64,000 bases of DNA from Haliea sp963974125. GTDB lineage: Bacteria; Pseudomonadota; Gammaproteobacteria; Pseudomonadales; Halieaceae. The notes beneath the pieces were generated by a model. That model ran no database searches. It saw only the letters and a list, made by a program, of their open reading frames with translations, and was not told the DNA's origin. The DNA lies in contig CAXBCH010000023.1 in the NCBI GenBank assembly GCA_963974125.1, positions 1 through 64,000 of the forward strand. Reading direction: 5' to 3'. Of the stretch, positions 53,476-63,137 are shown piece after piece; position 1 is the first letter of the stretch, and the number at the start of each line of letters is the position of its first letter. Made by a program: the position numbers and the translations under genes.

Positions 53476-55554
53476 CTACCCTTCGCCCCAGGAATACCGC
53501 AGTTCGACAAACGCACTCCGCGGCCTGCCGACGAAATAGCGGTACTGGCCGAAGCCCACATCGGCCCGCTCCGCATAGTCCTCGTCCAGCAGGTTGGTGA
53601 TGCGCACACTGGCGGCCAGGCGCGGGGTCAGGGGGCTGCTGATACGCAGGTTGAGCAGGGAGTGCCCCTCGTACTCGAAGCGATTTTCCGGCTCCAGGTA
53701 ATACTCGTCCATGTACACCCACTCCAGCTCCGCTACCGGTGCCGTGCCGTGACGGGGGGCGAACTCCCAGCCCAGGCGGGCACTGCCGAACAGCCGCGGA
53801 GCGGTGTCGATATCGTTGCCGTCGATGGCCTCGTTGACGCCCAGGGGCAGGGCGTTGTTGCCGTAGCGGTGGCGTGCAGCGGTAACGTCCAGGCGTGCAT
53901 ACCAGGGCCCCGGTGAACGGTAGTCGAGGCTCATTTCCAGGCCGTAGTGTTCGGTTTTGGCGCCGCTGACGTTGCGCCGGTCGGCATCCTGGAAGATCAC
54001 CTCGTCCTTGTTCATGTGATAGACAGAGAGGTCATAGCGCAGGCCGGTGCCGGTGTCGCCGCGCAGTCCCAGCTCGATATTGTCGATCACTTCCGAGTCC
54101 AGGTCGGCCACGGACTGGCCGGACTGCAGGCGGTACAGCTCGCTGGTGTCCGGCGCCCGGAAGCCGTTGGCAAGGCGCAGGTAGGCGTAATGATCGGGGC
54201 GCAGCTCGACGCTGGCACCGGCATTGACGGACCAGTCAGTGAAGCTGTCGCTGCGATCGGCAACCCGGAAGAAGCGGCAGGCGGAGGCCGTGGGGGCACA
54301 GGCCGGGCCGTCCTCGGCCAGGTTCTCGTAATCGTAGTGGGTGTATTCCAGACGCACCCCACCGTCCAGAGTCCAGCGCTCGTTCAGCGCATGGCGCAGC
54401 TGGCTGTAGACGGCGGCGACACTGGCCTTGACCTCGTAGTCGTAGTGGGTGCCCCGGGGCTGGTTGGGGCTGAAGTCATTTTCCTGGTTTTCCTTGAGCC
54501 AGCCATCGGTGTACTCGAGGTCGGTGCCCGCGACCCAGCTCAGGCGGTCGGACTCCCCGTGCAGGGCAGTGCGCAGCCCCAGGGACTCGTGGCCGTTGCT
54601 CTCCACCGCTTTCCAGGGCAGGAAGTGTTGCAGGAACTCCATGCGATTGCGGCGCAGATAGGGCGTGATGCTCAGGCGCTGGCCACTGGTCAATTCACGG
54701 CTGGCCTCGCTGTAGACGCGCAGCGACCAGACATCGCGATAGGCCTCGGGGTTGGGATTGCTGCGCCGCAGGGCGCTGTCTTTGTAGGCCTCGAAACCCT
54801 GGATAAAGCCCGCGGTCTCCTGATTCAGATTGGCGGCGTCGACCACGCTCTGGAAGGCCCAGACGTCGCCATCGTAATCGTGGCGCAGGGTCAGTTTCTG
54901 CTGGTCAAAGCCGGACTCTTCCTGGTAGCCGCCGTCCGTGGTGGCGTTCATTCGCAGGCTGACACCGTGGCGGCCCTCGACGTGGTCCAGGCGGTATTTG
55001 CCCCGGTAGTAGTCGTCGGGCCCGGTCTCGATGGCGAGCTGCTGGCCGGCCCCCTGCTTCGGCGCGGCACTGAGGATGTTGATGACCCCGTGCATGGCGT
55101 TGGAGCCGTAGGTCGCCCCCGCCGGGCCCTTGATGACCTCAATCCGGCCCGCCTGCTCGATATTGGCGTCAAACAGCTGGTTGACGTTGCAAAAGCCCGG
55201 GGCTCGCAGGCTGATGCCGTCTGCGGCCATGAAGAACGAGCCGCAGCCACCGGCGCCGGTAAGCACCGGCGAGCGCAGCGCGGTCAGGCTTTCCTGGCCG
55301 TTGCCGCGGCTGATCCAGGAGCCGGGAACCTGCTGCATGATTTCATTGGGGTGGGTGTGACCGATGAGATTGAGGTCGCTCGCATCAACTGCCGACCAGG
55401 CCAGCGGCAGGCGGCTGGCGTCCTCACTGATCCGCTTGGCGCTGACCAGGATCTGTTCCAGGCGCTGCTCGGCCGCTGTTGCCGCAGTGGTGGCGGTGGC
55501 GGCAACCGCGATCGCAAGTGCGCGTAAGACGGCTTTAACCTGCGGCGATGACAT
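53476..55554 (-). CDS. TonB-dependent outer membrane receptor
   Basis: 692 residues: signal peptide ending near TAATAAEQR, plug domain with EVIKGPAGATYGSNAMHGVINI, and a beta-barrel closing in a C-terminal aromatic strand (FVELRYSW). The plug contains two cysteines (GAGGCGSFF and PGFCNVNQLF) that could pair. Ligand unknown; iron, heme or cobalamin types cannot be told apart here. I chose ATG at 55554 with GAGGG upstream. Its start overlaps the end of the truncated haemoglobin gene by 20 bases. Confidence 0.92.
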   Translation of the reverse strand: MSSPQVKAVLRALAIAVAATATTAATAAEQRLEQILVSAKRISEDASRLPLAWSAVDASDLNLIGHTHPNEIMQQVPGSWISRGNGQESLTALRSPVLTGAGGCGSFFMAADGISLRAPGFCNVNQLFDANIEQAGRIEVIKGPAGATYGSNAMHGVINILSAAPKQGAGQQLAIETGPDDYYRGKYRLDHVEGRHGVSLRMNATTDGGYQEESGFDQQKLTLRHDYDGDVWAFQSVVDAANLNQETAGFIQGFEAYKDSALRRSNPNPEAYRDVWSLRVYSEASRELTSGQRLSITPYLRRNRMEFLQHFLPWKAVESNGHESLGLRTALHGESDRLSWVAGTDLEYTDGWLKENQENDFSPNQPRGTHYDYEVKASVAAVYSQLRHALNERWTLDGGVRLEYTHYDYENLAEDGPACAPTASACRFFRVADRSDSFTDWSVNAGASVELRPDHYAYLRLANGFRAPDTSELYRLQSGQSVADLDSEVIDNIELGLRGDTGTGLRYDLSVYHMNKDEVIFQDADRRNVSGAKTEHYGLEMSLDYRSPGPWYARLDVTAARHRYGNNALPLGVNEAIDGNDIDTAPRLFGSARLGWEFAPRHGTAPVAELEWVYMDEYYLEPENRFEYEGHSLLNLRISSPLTPRLAASVRITNLLDEDYAERADVGFGQYRYFVGRPRSAFVELRYSWGEG

Positions 55555-55963
55555 TGGGATCCCTCTTGATTGCGCTGGGTTGATCGCGGTTACGCACCGC
55601 ATCGGCGATACGCTGCAATGGAATGCGCAACATCTCGCGCAGTTCCTCGGGGGCGTCACTCTCGGTGAGCGCCTGTTCCATGCACCAGAGCCACTGATCC
55701 CTTTCCTCGGGGCCGATATGGTAGGCCGCGTGGGAGTCGGTGAGACACACGGTGCCATACTTTTCGGCATAGCGGGGCGGTCCGCCCATCCAGCCGGTCA
55801 GGTACTCGGCCAGCTTTTCCGTGACCGGGCCCAGATCCTCGGCGTGCATGGCGCGCAGTTCCCGCGCCTCCGGCCGGGTATCCATGATGCGGTAAAAATT
55901 CTCGCAAAGCCGGCGGATGCCGTCCTCTCCAAGAATCTCGAATGGCGTATTGGCTGTGGTCAT
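55535..55963 (-). CDS. Group II truncated haemoglobin (trHbO-type)
   Basis: 142 residues. Helical 2/2 globin with LCENFYRIMD, LTGWMGGPPRYAEKYG, HAAYHIGPEERDQWLWCM, where the His is the likely heme ligand region and the Trp is the group II G8 residue. Such globins bind oxygen or NO and can detoxify NO or peroxide. Its gene overlaps the TonB receptor start by 20 bases, so the two should be translated together. The link suggests heme or NO/oxygen biology, but no substrate can be named. Confidence 0.87.
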   Translation of the reverse strand: MTTANTPFEILGEDGIRRLCENFYRIMDTRPEARELRAMHAEDLGPVTEKLAEYLTGWMGGPPRYAEKYGTVCLTDSHAAYHIGPEERDQWLWCMEQALTESDAPEELREMLRIPLQRIADAVRNRDQPSAIKRDPNVIAAG

Positions 55964-56064
55964 AGTCGTGATGGCGATTGTTTTCGGGGGGCACAGTCTA
56001 CCCGTCTTTGGCGCTGATTTCCTCTCTGTCGGGGTGGCTGTCTGAACCGGGCGCGGCTGGTTGG

Positions 56065-57102
56065 CTAGAGGATATCGGTCATGGACAGCCCGAAGCCGAT
56101 ACGGCTGTGGCTTCGGTCATAGTCGATCAGGCTCTCGCCATAGCCGTTGAAGTACTGGATGTACCCCTTGAAGCGACGGTTAATCGGAAAGGTCCACTCC
56201 AACTCGACCGCGCCGCGGTTATCGTTGCGCAGATTGTTGCGCAGGCGGACGCCAAATTCGTGCTCCCGCCACTTCCAGATGCCGGCGATATCGCCGTAGC
56301 CCATGTAGCGCATGATGTCCGGATTGTCATCATCGCTGCTACTTTCGGGAATCCGGGACCAGACGCGCACATTCAATGCCATGCGCCGCCTCTCGAAGCT
56401 CGCCATACCCATGATCCGGTTCCAGCTGCGGGACAGGTCGCCGCCCTTGCCGTTGGATTCGTGCTTGAAGCCCGCGCCGACCACGGTGTTGGTGAAGCCC
56501 CAGAAGCGCCAGTCGTTGGCAAAGGTCAGGAAGACTTCCGGCTGGTAATTGGTTTCCCGGAATGGCGAGGAATCGTTGTAGAGCTGCCACCAGTTGCGCT
56601 GGGTGTAGGCAACCCAGAGATTGCTGCCCGGGCCGAGGATATCTTCCCAGGCGATGGTCTTCAGGCTGATCTGGAACTTCGCTTCTACCCGGTCCATGGC
56701 GTCATCCGGTTCCAGCGCGGCCCAGGCGTCGCGGTTGAGGTTGTTGTTGTAGGTGACCGGCAGCAGGTAGTTGCGCTGGTGGGGCGTAATCACCCAGGCG
56801 TTGCCGGACAGGGTTGTCTCCTCCGCCAGCCGCATGCCCAGCAGCAGCTCTTCTTCGGCGAGATTCACTGGTGCAACTGCTTCCTCGACAAGCGGCGCGT
56901 CCACCAGCTTTCCGGGGGCCGCGATGCCCTGGGGGGGCGCTTCTGTCGGCTCCCCGGCAGCGGTCGCGAGGGCGTCGTAGCATGCAAGGCGGCGCTCGTT
57001 GTCGGCCATGGCGGCGCAGGTCGCGAGGCCGCCTGCCTGGGCGTGAACGGCGCTGCCCAGGGCGGTCCAGAGCAGGGCCCGGGCGAGAGAGGGAACCTTC
57101 AT
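56065..57102 (-). CDS. pldA: Outer membrane phospholipase A
   Basis: 345 residues: signal peptide ending near AVHAQA, an N-terminal extension of about 80 residues with CAAMADNERRLACYDAL, then the OMPLA barrel. The catalytic motif KHESNGKGGDLSRSWNR holds the His, Ser and Asn of OMPLA. It hydrolyses phospholipids that reach the outer leaflet, helping keep outer-membrane asymmetry. I chose ATG at 57102 to give a normal signal peptide. The N-terminal extension is seen in several proteobacterial relatives and has no known job. Confidence 0.9.
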   Translation of the reverse strand: MKVPSLARALLWTALGSAVHAQAGGLATCAAMADNERRLACYDALATAAGEPTEAPPQGIAAPGKLVDAPLVEEAVAPVNLAEEELLLGMRLAEETTLSGNAWVITPHQRNYLLPVTYNNNLNRDAWAALEPDDAMDRVEAKFQISLKTIAWEDILGPGSNLWVAYTQRNWWQLYNDSSPFRETNYQPEVFLTFANDWRFWGFTNTVVGAGFKHESNGKGGDLSRSWNRIMGMASFERRRMALNVRVWSRIPESSSDDDNPDIMRYMGYGDIAGIWKWREHEFGVRLRNNLRNDNRGAVELEWTFPINRRFKGYIQYFNGYGESLIDYDRSHSRIGFGLSMTDIL

Positions 57103-57277
57103 GACGCTGGCGGTTTCCGGAGATGAAATGAGGCGCCAGTTTACCGGAGCCGGTCCCCGGGGGACAGCCACGGGACTCAGCTCTGGCGAGCCCCACAGGA
57201 ACTATGGCGGGTGCCCTGGCGACGCACTGTCTGCTAGAATCTGGCGCTTCCCTTCGGGTACATGACAGGAACGCAGC

Positions 57278-58381
57278 ATGAGTCTTGCAAACAAGGTTTT
57301 GGCGGTCAACAACGACCTGCCGATTCGCACCGGTGCCCCGGTTCACTCCGGCAAGGTGCGGTCCGTCTACTGGCTGGACGCCGCGGACAGCGCGCGCCTG
57401 ATCAGGGAGCGCGGCTATCCGGTGGCCGCGGATGCGCCGCTGGCGATCATGGTGATCAGCGACCGCATCTCCGCCTTCGAGTGTATCTGGCGCGGCGAGG
57501 GTGGCATGGCCGGCGTACCCGGCAAGGGCGCCGCCTTGAACGCGATCTCCAATCACTGGTTCCGGCTGTTCCGGGAACAGGGGCTGGCGGACAGCCATAT
57601 TCTGGAAATTCCGCACCCGTTGGTATGGATCGTGCAGAAAGCCCGACCGGTGATGATCGAGGCCATTGCCCGCCAGTACATTACCGGCTCCATGTGGCGC
57701 GCCTACGCCCGCGGCGAGCGCGAATTCTGCGGTATCCGCATTCCCGATGGCCTGCAGAAGGACCAGAAGCTGCCCGAGCTGCTGATAACCCCGTCCACCA
57801 AGGGCATTCTGCAGGGTATCCCCGGCGTGCCCGAGCAGGACGATGTCAACATTACCCGGGACGACATCCTCAACAATTACGCCGCGTTCCAGTTCCGTAC
57901 GCCCGCGGATGTGGATCGCTACGAAACCCTGCTGCGGGAAGGTTTCGACGTCATCAGCCGCGAGCTGGCCCGCATCGACCAGATCTTCGTCGACACCAAA
58001 TTTGAATTCGGCTACGTGACCAACGCCGCCGGTGAAGAGCAGCTCATCTACATGGATGAGGTGGGAACGCCGGACTCCTCGCGCATCTGGGATGGCCCGG
58101 CCTGGCGCGAGGGCAAGGTGGTGGAGAACTCCAAGGAGAGCTTCCGCCAGCTTTTGCTCAACCACTTCCCAGACCCCGACATCCTGCTCAACAAGGATCG
58201 GATGCCGGAGCGCGTGGCCCTGGCCCGGGACAATGAACTGCCGGCCTCAGTGCTGATGGCGGTCTCCGACACCTATGTCGGTATCGCGGAGAAAATCACC
58301 GGCCAGCCGCTGGCCCTGCCGGAAGATCCGCGGCAGGAGATCATCAACATCCTGGGTGCCGGGTTCGGACTGATCCGCTAG
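57278..58381 (+). CDS. purC: SAICAR synthetase (PurC), long form
   Basis: 367 residues. Motifs SGKVRSVYW, MVISDRISAFE, EAIARQYITGSMWRAY and DTKFEFG are those of phosphoribosylaminoimidazole-succinocarboxamide synthase, the step joining aspartate to CAIR in purine synthesis. E. coli PurC has about 237 residues; this one is the longer form that resembles the yeast-type enzyme. TAGAAT at 57235-57240 is a possible -10 without a good -35. Confidence 0.95.
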   Translation: MSLANKVLAVNNDLPIRTGAPVHSGKVRSVYWLDAADSARLIRERGYPVAADAPLAIMVISDRISAFECIWRGEGGMAGVPGKGAALNAISNHWFRLFREQGLADSHILEIPHPLVWIVQKARPVMIEAIARQYITGSMWRAYARGEREFCGIRIPDGLQKDQKLPELLITPSTKGILQGIPGVPEQDDVNITRDDILNNYAAFQFRTPADVDRYETLLREGFDVISRELARIDQIFVDTKFEFGYVTNAAGEEQLIYMDEVGTPDSSRIWDGPAWREGKVVENSKESFRQLLLNHFPDPDILLNKDRMPERVALARDNELPASVLMAVSDTYVGIAEKITGQPLALPEDPRQEIINILGAGFGLIR

Positions 58382-58446
58382 TGGTACTGAGGTGGGGCTT
58401 TGTCTTATAGTGGGAAGTACGAACACCAGACTATGGAGGTGACGCC

Positions 58447-59133
58447 ATGTTCCGCCCCGTTTTTCAGAGCCTGGTCATCCTGGCCGGGCTTGCACTCACT
58501 GCCTGCGCCGGCAGCGATTTCTCCCGCGAATCCGCTCTGAGCCACGATGGCCTGGAGCGGGTCTCCGGTCATGACTTTGCCGAGGTCTACCTGCGCCCGG
58601 GCGCCGATCTCGGGCACTACCAGCACCTGTCCCTGAGCGCGTGTGAGGTCTCTTTCCGCAAGAACTGGCTGCGCGACCAGCAGCGTGACAGCAGAGCGCT
58701 GGCCTCCCGCGTGCGCCAGGAGGATGCGGACCGGATCCGCCAGCACATGGCCAGCGCCTGCGACGAGCATTTCCGCGCGGCGCTGGAACGGGAACCGGCC
58801 TACGACCTGGTCGAAGAGGCACCCAACGGCGAGGACGTGCTGTTGCTGCGTCCTTCCATTGTCAATCTGGATATCCATGCGCCCGACGTCCAGGGTGCGG
58901 TACGCAGCCGCTCCTACACCACCTCGGCCGGCGAGATGACCCTGAACCTGGAGCTGGTGGATGCCTTGACCGGCGAGGTGCAGGCCCGGGTTGTGGACCG
59001 CCGGCGCGGTGTGGAACAGAGCCGGCTGCAATGGACCAACAGCGTGACCAACCGCGCCGAATTCCGGCGTATACTGCGGCGTTGGGCGGATCTGCTCAGG
59101 GACAGCCTCGACCGTGTGCGCGCTGCCCAGTGA
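58447..59133 (+). CDS. Lipoprotein, DUF3313-like
   Basis: 228 residues with a lipoprotein signal (LAGLALTACAGS; lipobox cysteine). The body has no catalytic motif and resembles DUF3313 lipoproteins, which are of unknown function: YQHLSLSACEVSF, LLLRPSIVNLDIH and MTLNLELVDALTGEV. It stands 65 bases after purC and may be cotranscribed with the next gene. Confidence 0.7.
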   Translation: MFRPVFQSLVILAGLALTACAGSDFSRESALSHDGLERVSGHDFAEVYLRPGADLGHYQHLSLSACEVSFRKNWLRDQQRDSRALASRVRQEDADRIRQHMASACDEHFRAALEREPAYDLVEEAPNGEDVLLLRPSIVNLDIHAPDVQGAVRSRSYTTSAGEMTLNLELVDALTGEVQARVVDRRRGVEQSRLQWTNSVTNRAEFRRILRRWADLLRDSLDRVRAAQ

Positions 59134-59167
59134 TCCATGATTCCGATAGCGTAGCGAGGAGCTGCCC

Positions 59168-59569
59168 GTGAAGGTCGTCAAGATTACCCCGGATGTCGCC
59201 GTGTCGGAGCAGATAGTGCCCGAGGATGTGGCAGCCATCGCAGCGGCGGGATACAAGGTCCTGATCAACAATCGCCCCGATGGCGAGGCCCCGGGGCAGC
59301 CGACTTCCGCCGACTTTGCCGCTGCGGCGGCGCAGCACGGCATGACCTACCTGTACTATCCGGTCAATGGCATGAACTTTCCGGGCCCCGATCTGGAGCA
59401 GCTCGCCGGTGCATTTGCCAGCGCCCGGGGGCCGGCGCTGGCGTTTTGCCGCAGCGGCACCCGCTCCATCAACCTCTGGCTGGCAACCCGCCCGGAAGCG
59501 GAGTGGCCGGAGGCAGTGCGGCTGGCCCGCAGCCTCGGCTACGATCTCTCCATGGTGGGCCAGCGCTGA
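59168..59569 (+). CDS. DUF442/BLH-type phosphatase-like protein (TIGR01244)
   Basis: 133 residues with a cysteine-dependent phosphatase-like fold. The P-loop is FCRSGTRS, with the nucleophile Cys, and an Asp/Arg region lies in NNRPDGEAPGQP. The family (beta-lactamase hydrolase-like, TIGR01244) is often annotated as a sulfur transferase or phosphatase and is linked in some bacteria to H2S detoxification. The exact reaction is open. Confidence 0.82.
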   Translation: MKVVKITPDVAVSEQIVPEDVAAIAAAGYKVLINNRPDGEAPGQPTSADFAAAAAQHGMTYLYYPVNGMNFPGPDLEQLAGAFASARGPALAFCRSGTRSINLWLATRPEAEWPEAVRLARSLGYDLSMVGQR

Positions 59570-59629
59570 GGTTGCCATCCGCGGCTGCGCTGGTTAGCCT
59601 GTCGAGCTGACCCACTGAACGGACTACCC

Positions 59630-60970
59630 ATGCCTGCTTCTCCCCGATTGTCTCTCGGCACCCTCCTGCTGAGCCTTGCTGTCCTCGCCAACCCGGCGCC
59701 GGCCAGCGAACTCGCCGAGCTGGTCGCCGCCGATTACGAGCGTCACCTCGGCGCGCTGTTTACCCATTTCCACCAGAATCCCGAGCTGTCCGGCATGGAG
59801 GTCAAGACCGCTGCGCGCCTGGCCGCGGAATTGCGCGAGGCGGGGTTCGAGGTCACCGAGGGTGTCGGCGGCACCGGGGTGGTGGCCCTGTTGCAGAACG
59901 GGCCGGGGCCACTGGTGATGATGCGCGCGGACATGGATGGTCTGCCGCTGGAGGAAAAGTCCGGCTTGCCCTATGCCTCCAGGGCAAAGCAGGTGGATGA
60001 CTCCGGGCAGGAGACATTCGTGATGCACGCCTGCGGCCACGATGTCCACATTACCAGCCTGGTGGGTACGGCGCGGCTGATGGCGGCGCAGCGGGAGCAG
60101 TGGTCCGGCACCCTGATGTTGATCGGCCAGCCCGCCGAGGAGCGCATCGTCGGCGCCCGGATCATGATGGAAGACGACCTGTGGCAGCGCTTCGGCCAGC
60201 CCGACTATGCGCTGGCCTTCCACGTCGCCGCGCAGTTGCCTGCGGGCCAGCTCGCGGTTACCGAGGAATCTCCCTACTCGGGCGCGGATACCGTCGATAT
60301 CATTGTCCACGGCATCGGTGCCCATGGCGCCAGCCCCCATGAGGGCATCGACCCGGTGGTGCTGGGCAGCCAGATTGTGCTCGCATTGCAAACCGTTGTG
60401 TCGCGGGAACTGGCACCCCGGGATGCCGGGGTGATAACCGTGGGTGCCTTCCACGCCGGCAGCAAGCACAACATCATATCCGACCGCGCCCACCTGCAGC
60501 TGACGGTGCGGCATGACGACCCGGAAAACCGCGAACTGCTGCTGGACGGCATCCGCCGGGTGGCGGAGAACATGGGGCGGGTCGCGGGGTTGCCCGACGA
60601 CCTGTTGCCAGAGGTGATTGTCTCCGAGAGCGAGTCGGTACCGCCGACCGTCAATGACGCGCCGTTGACCCGCGAGTTGCGGGAAGTCTGGAGCGGCCAC
60701 TTTGGGGAGCAGGTGTTCATGGAAGGCAAGCGCAAGGGCATGGGCGCCGAGGACTTCGGCTTCTTCACGACCGATCCCTATATCCCCAGCACCTATTTCG
60801 CCGTTGGCGGTACGCCGAAGGAAGACTTCGCCCGCGCTGCCGCCGGCGGTGACCCCGTGCCCTCGCACCATTCCCCGCAGTTCAGGGTGGTGCCGGAGCC
60901 CGCCATTACCCTGGGTATCGAGGCGACGGTGGTGGCCCTGCAGAAGCTGCTGCAGGCACCCGCACAGTGA
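59630..60970 (+). CDS. Secreted M20-family amidohydrolase
   Basis: 446 residues with an N-terminal signal peptide (cleavage near NPAPASE). Metal-binding motifs MRADMDGLPL, HACGHDVH and PAEERIVGA, plus EDFGFF near the end, place it with M20D hydrolases such as IAA-amino acid or hippurate hydrolases. It removes acyl groups from amino acid conjugates, apparently in the periplasm. The stop overlaps the Nudix start. Confidence 0.9.
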   Translation: MPASPRLSLGTLLLSLAVLANPAPASELAELVAADYERHLGALFTHFHQNPELSGMEVKTAARLAAELREAGFEVTEGVGGTGVVALLQNGPGPLVMMRADMDGLPLEEKSGLPYASRAKQVDDSGQETFVMHACGHDVHITSLVGTARLMAAQREQWSGTLMLIGQPAEERIVGARIMMEDDLWQRFGQPDYALAFHVAAQLPAGQLAVTEESPYSGADTVDIIVHGIGAHGASPHEGIDPVVLGSQIVLALQTVVSRELAPRDAGVITVGAFHAGSKHNIISDRAHLQLTVRHDDPENRELLLDGIRRVAENMGRVAGLPDDLLPEVIVSESESVPPTVNDAPLTRELREVWSGHFGEQVFMEGKRKGMGAEDFGFFTTDPYIPSTYFAVGGTPKEDFARAAAGGDPVPSHHSPQFRVVPEPAITLGIEATVVALQKLLQAPAQ

Positions 60971-61716
60971 GCCGGGACAGCTTTTTCCCGCGACCGGACA
61001 GTCAGTCTCCGGAGCCCGTCGAGGCGCGCCCGGCCAGCACCGTGGTGCTGCTGCGCGACTCCCCCGGGGGTTTGGAAACCCTGCTGCTGCGGCGCAACAA
61101 GGCGCTGCTGTTTGCCGGTGGCTATTGGGTCTTCCCGGGTGGTGCCCTGGAGCCGCAGGACTGGGAGCAGGCCGCTGGCGATGAAGACCGCGCCACCCGC
61201 CTGGCGGCAGCCCGCGAGGCCGGGGAAGAATCGGGTCTGCGCCCCTCCCCGGATGACATGGTCCTGATCAGCCACTGGACCACGCCGGTTAACGAAGCCA
61301 AGCGTTTCTCTACCTGGATCTACGCGGCGCCGGTGGACAGTGACACCGAGGTGGTGATTGACGGCAGCGAAATCCACGACTCGCGCTGGGTAAACGTGGC
61401 GGCCGCAGTCGAGGAGCACCACGACGGCATCCTGGGCGTGCTGCCGCCCACCTACGTCACCCTGTGCCATATCGCCCACTACCGCACCGTTGCCGAGCTG
61501 CTGGCGCGGGAGCTGGAGCGTCCCCCCGGGGAAGTGCTGCCGCGGTTCTGCCACGGTGACGGCACGGTATTCGTCATGTTTCGCGGCGATGCGGGCTACG
61601 ACAGCGGTGACGGCTCGGTGCCGGGCGCGCGCCACCGGGCGACCCTGAGAGACGGTCGCTGGCATTATGAGTACGAGAACGTGGCCGCTGAATTCCCCTG
61701 CCTGATTGGACCCTGA
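60967..61716 (+). CDS. Nudix hydrolase, NUDT19-like
   Basis: 249 residues. The Nudix box starts at GGALEP and ends in REAGEESG, with a longer insert between the two halves than in the standard box, as in NUDT19-like proteins that act on CoA or nucleotide diphosphates. GTG start at 60967 overlaps the M20 gene stop. Substrate not assignable. Confidence 0.85.
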   Translation: MSRDSFFPRPDSQSPEPVEARPASTVVLLRDSPGGLETLLLRRNKALLFAGGYWVFPGGALEPQDWEQAAGDEDRATRLAAAREAGEESGLRPSPDDMVLISHWTTPVNEAKRFSTWIYAAPVDSDTEVVIDGSEIHDSRWVNVAAAVEEHHDGILGVLPPTYVTLCHIAHYRTVAELLARELERPPGEVLPRFCHGDGTVFVMFRGDAGYDSGDGSVPGARHRATLRDGRWHYEYENVAAEFPCLIGP

Positions 61717-61739
61717 GACCGATAGCGAGACAGACGACC

Positions 61740-62423
61740 ATGCCCCGAAGTGCCGACCCGGTGAACCCGCGTTCATCCCACCCGCTCTGGGACTGGCCAA
61801 CCCGACTCTTTCACTGGTCCCTGGTGCTGTTGCTGCCCCTGGCTTGGTGGACCGCGGAGGAAGGCCAGATGGAGCGCCACCAGTGGGTCGGCTACAGCGT
61901 CATCGTGCTGGTACTGTTCCGCCTTTGCTGGGGCTTCGTCGGCAGCCGTCATTCCCGCTTTCGCGACTTTCTTCGGGGCCCCGGTACCGTGCTGGGCTAT
62001 ATCCGAGGCCGCGTCGCGCCCGGTCCTGGCCACAATCCGCTGGGCGGCTGGTCGGTGATGGTGCTGCTCACCCTGCTGCTGGTGCAGGCGGGCAGCGGGC
62101 TCTTCAACAGCGACCGGATCCTGTTCAACGGCCCCTTCCGCTATGCGGTGAGCGCGGATACGCGGGACATTCTCGGCGCGGTGCATGCGTGGGGGTTCGA
62201 CGCGTTGCTGGTCATGGTGGTGCTGCATCTGCTGGCGATTGCCTGGCACCAGTTCCGGCGCCGCGAGAAGCTGGTGCAGGCCATGGTAAAAGGCAGGGCG
62301 GAAGGCAAGGAAGGCGCGACAGCGCCGGCACCCTGGTGGCTGGCGCCGTTGCTGCTGGCTGCGGTTACCGGTGTTTGCTGGTGGGTGCTGCAACAGGCGC
62401 CGCCGCCACCACGGATGTGGTAG
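61740..62423 (+). CDS. Membrane cytochrome b (b561/Ni-Fe hydrogenase b-type)
   Basis: 227 residues with four membrane helices plus a C-terminal one. Histidines for two b hemes are visible in LFHWSLV, ERHQWVGY, GAVHAWGF and VLHLLAIAWHQF. Such cytochromes carry electrons from the quinone pool or to a soluble cytochrome. It faces a convergent cytochrome c' gene, a common pairing. Confidence 0.87.
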   Translation: MPRSADPVNPRSSHPLWDWPTRLFHWSLVLLLPLAWWTAEEGQMERHQWVGYSVIVLVLFRLCWGFVGSRHSRFRDFLRGPGTVLGYIRGRVAPGPGHNPLGGWSVMVLLTLLLVQAGSGLFNSDRILFNGPFRYAVSADTRDILGAVHAWGFDALLVMVVLHLLAIAWHQFRRREKLVQAMVKGRAEGKEGATAPAPWWLAPLLLAAVTGVCWWVLQQAPPPPRMW

Positions 62424-62433
62424 GGCGGCACCC

Positions 62434-62450
62434 GGCGGGCACTGCCCGCC
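62434..62450. terminator. GC-rich hairpin between convergent cytochrome genes
   Basis: GGCGGGC (62434-62440) and GCCCGCC (62444-62450) form a seven-base stem around ACT in the 34-base gap. There is no T-run, so it may only weakly end transcripts. Confidence 0.35.
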
Positions 62451-62457
62451 TGCTGGC

Positions 62458-62937
62458 TCAGTAGAGGTAGTTGTCCGATTTGTACTCGTCGTGGCAGGCC
62501 TTGCAAGCCTGGCCCACGGCGCCGACCTGCTGGGCGATCGCGCCGCGGTCGCCACCGGCAACCGTGGACTGCAGGGTCGCGGCTTCCGCTGTCAGATCGT
62601 CAAACTTGCTGGCAAAGTCGTTCAGGTTTTCCCAGATCTCCGGCTGTGCCCGGGTGGTGCCTTGTTCCGAACCCTCGGGGAAACCCCGGAGGATGTTCAG
62701 TTTGCTGACTGCCGCCAAATCGTCGGCAAATTCCTGCATTTGCTCCTGGTTCCAGGGCATTTCCCCTTTTACCATGGCGCCGATGGGGCCGAAGTTGGCG
62801 CCCAGCAGGGCAAAGTAGGACTGGCGGTAGGACTGGTGGAACTCGTCCTCGTCCAGGTGGGACAGGGCCAGGGGCGAGATGGCCAGGGCCGCGGCCGCAG
62901 CCAGCATGGCCACGCGCTTGCGCAACGGGTTCGACAT
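62458..62937 (-). CDS. Cytochrome c' (class II cytochrome c)
   Basis: 159 residues: signal peptide ending near LALSHLD, then a four-helix bundle with the heme motif CKACH near the C terminus, the class II arrangement. Periplasmic; known members bind NO or carry electrons for cytochrome b partners. ATG at 62937 has AAGGAG upstream. Confidence 0.92.
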   Translation of the reverse strand: MSNPLRKRVAMLAAAAALAISPLALSHLDEDEFHQSYRQSYFALLGANFGPIGAMVKGEMPWNQEQMQEFADDLAAVSKLNILRGFPEGSEQGTTRAQPEIWENLNDFASKFDDLTAEAATLQSTVAGGDRGAIAQQVGAVGQACKACHDEYKSDNYLY

Positions 62938-63137
62938 GGAAAATCTCCTTGCTGTGGTTTGGATCCTGCATGTTGTTGGGCCGTGCGCCAGGGCAAGACT
63001 CACGGACCCCTTTAACTATACGGGATGGATACGGTTCTCGACCAATTTTTTGAACCTGCCTCGGGTTACGCCTGGGCGGCGTGGGGAATTGCCTCCGGGT
63101 GGGCTACCATTGCCCCCTTGACGACATGGGGTAGCAA

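Noticed and set aside
53120..53722. Minus-strand open frame covering the palindromic element
   Set aside because: It overlaps the receptor C terminus in another frame, and its residues only mirror the inverted repeats. No domain is recognisable.
53947..55527. 526-residue plus-strand open frame opposite the TonB receptor
   Set aside because: Antisense shadow; the minus strand has clear plug and barrel features and a ribosome site.
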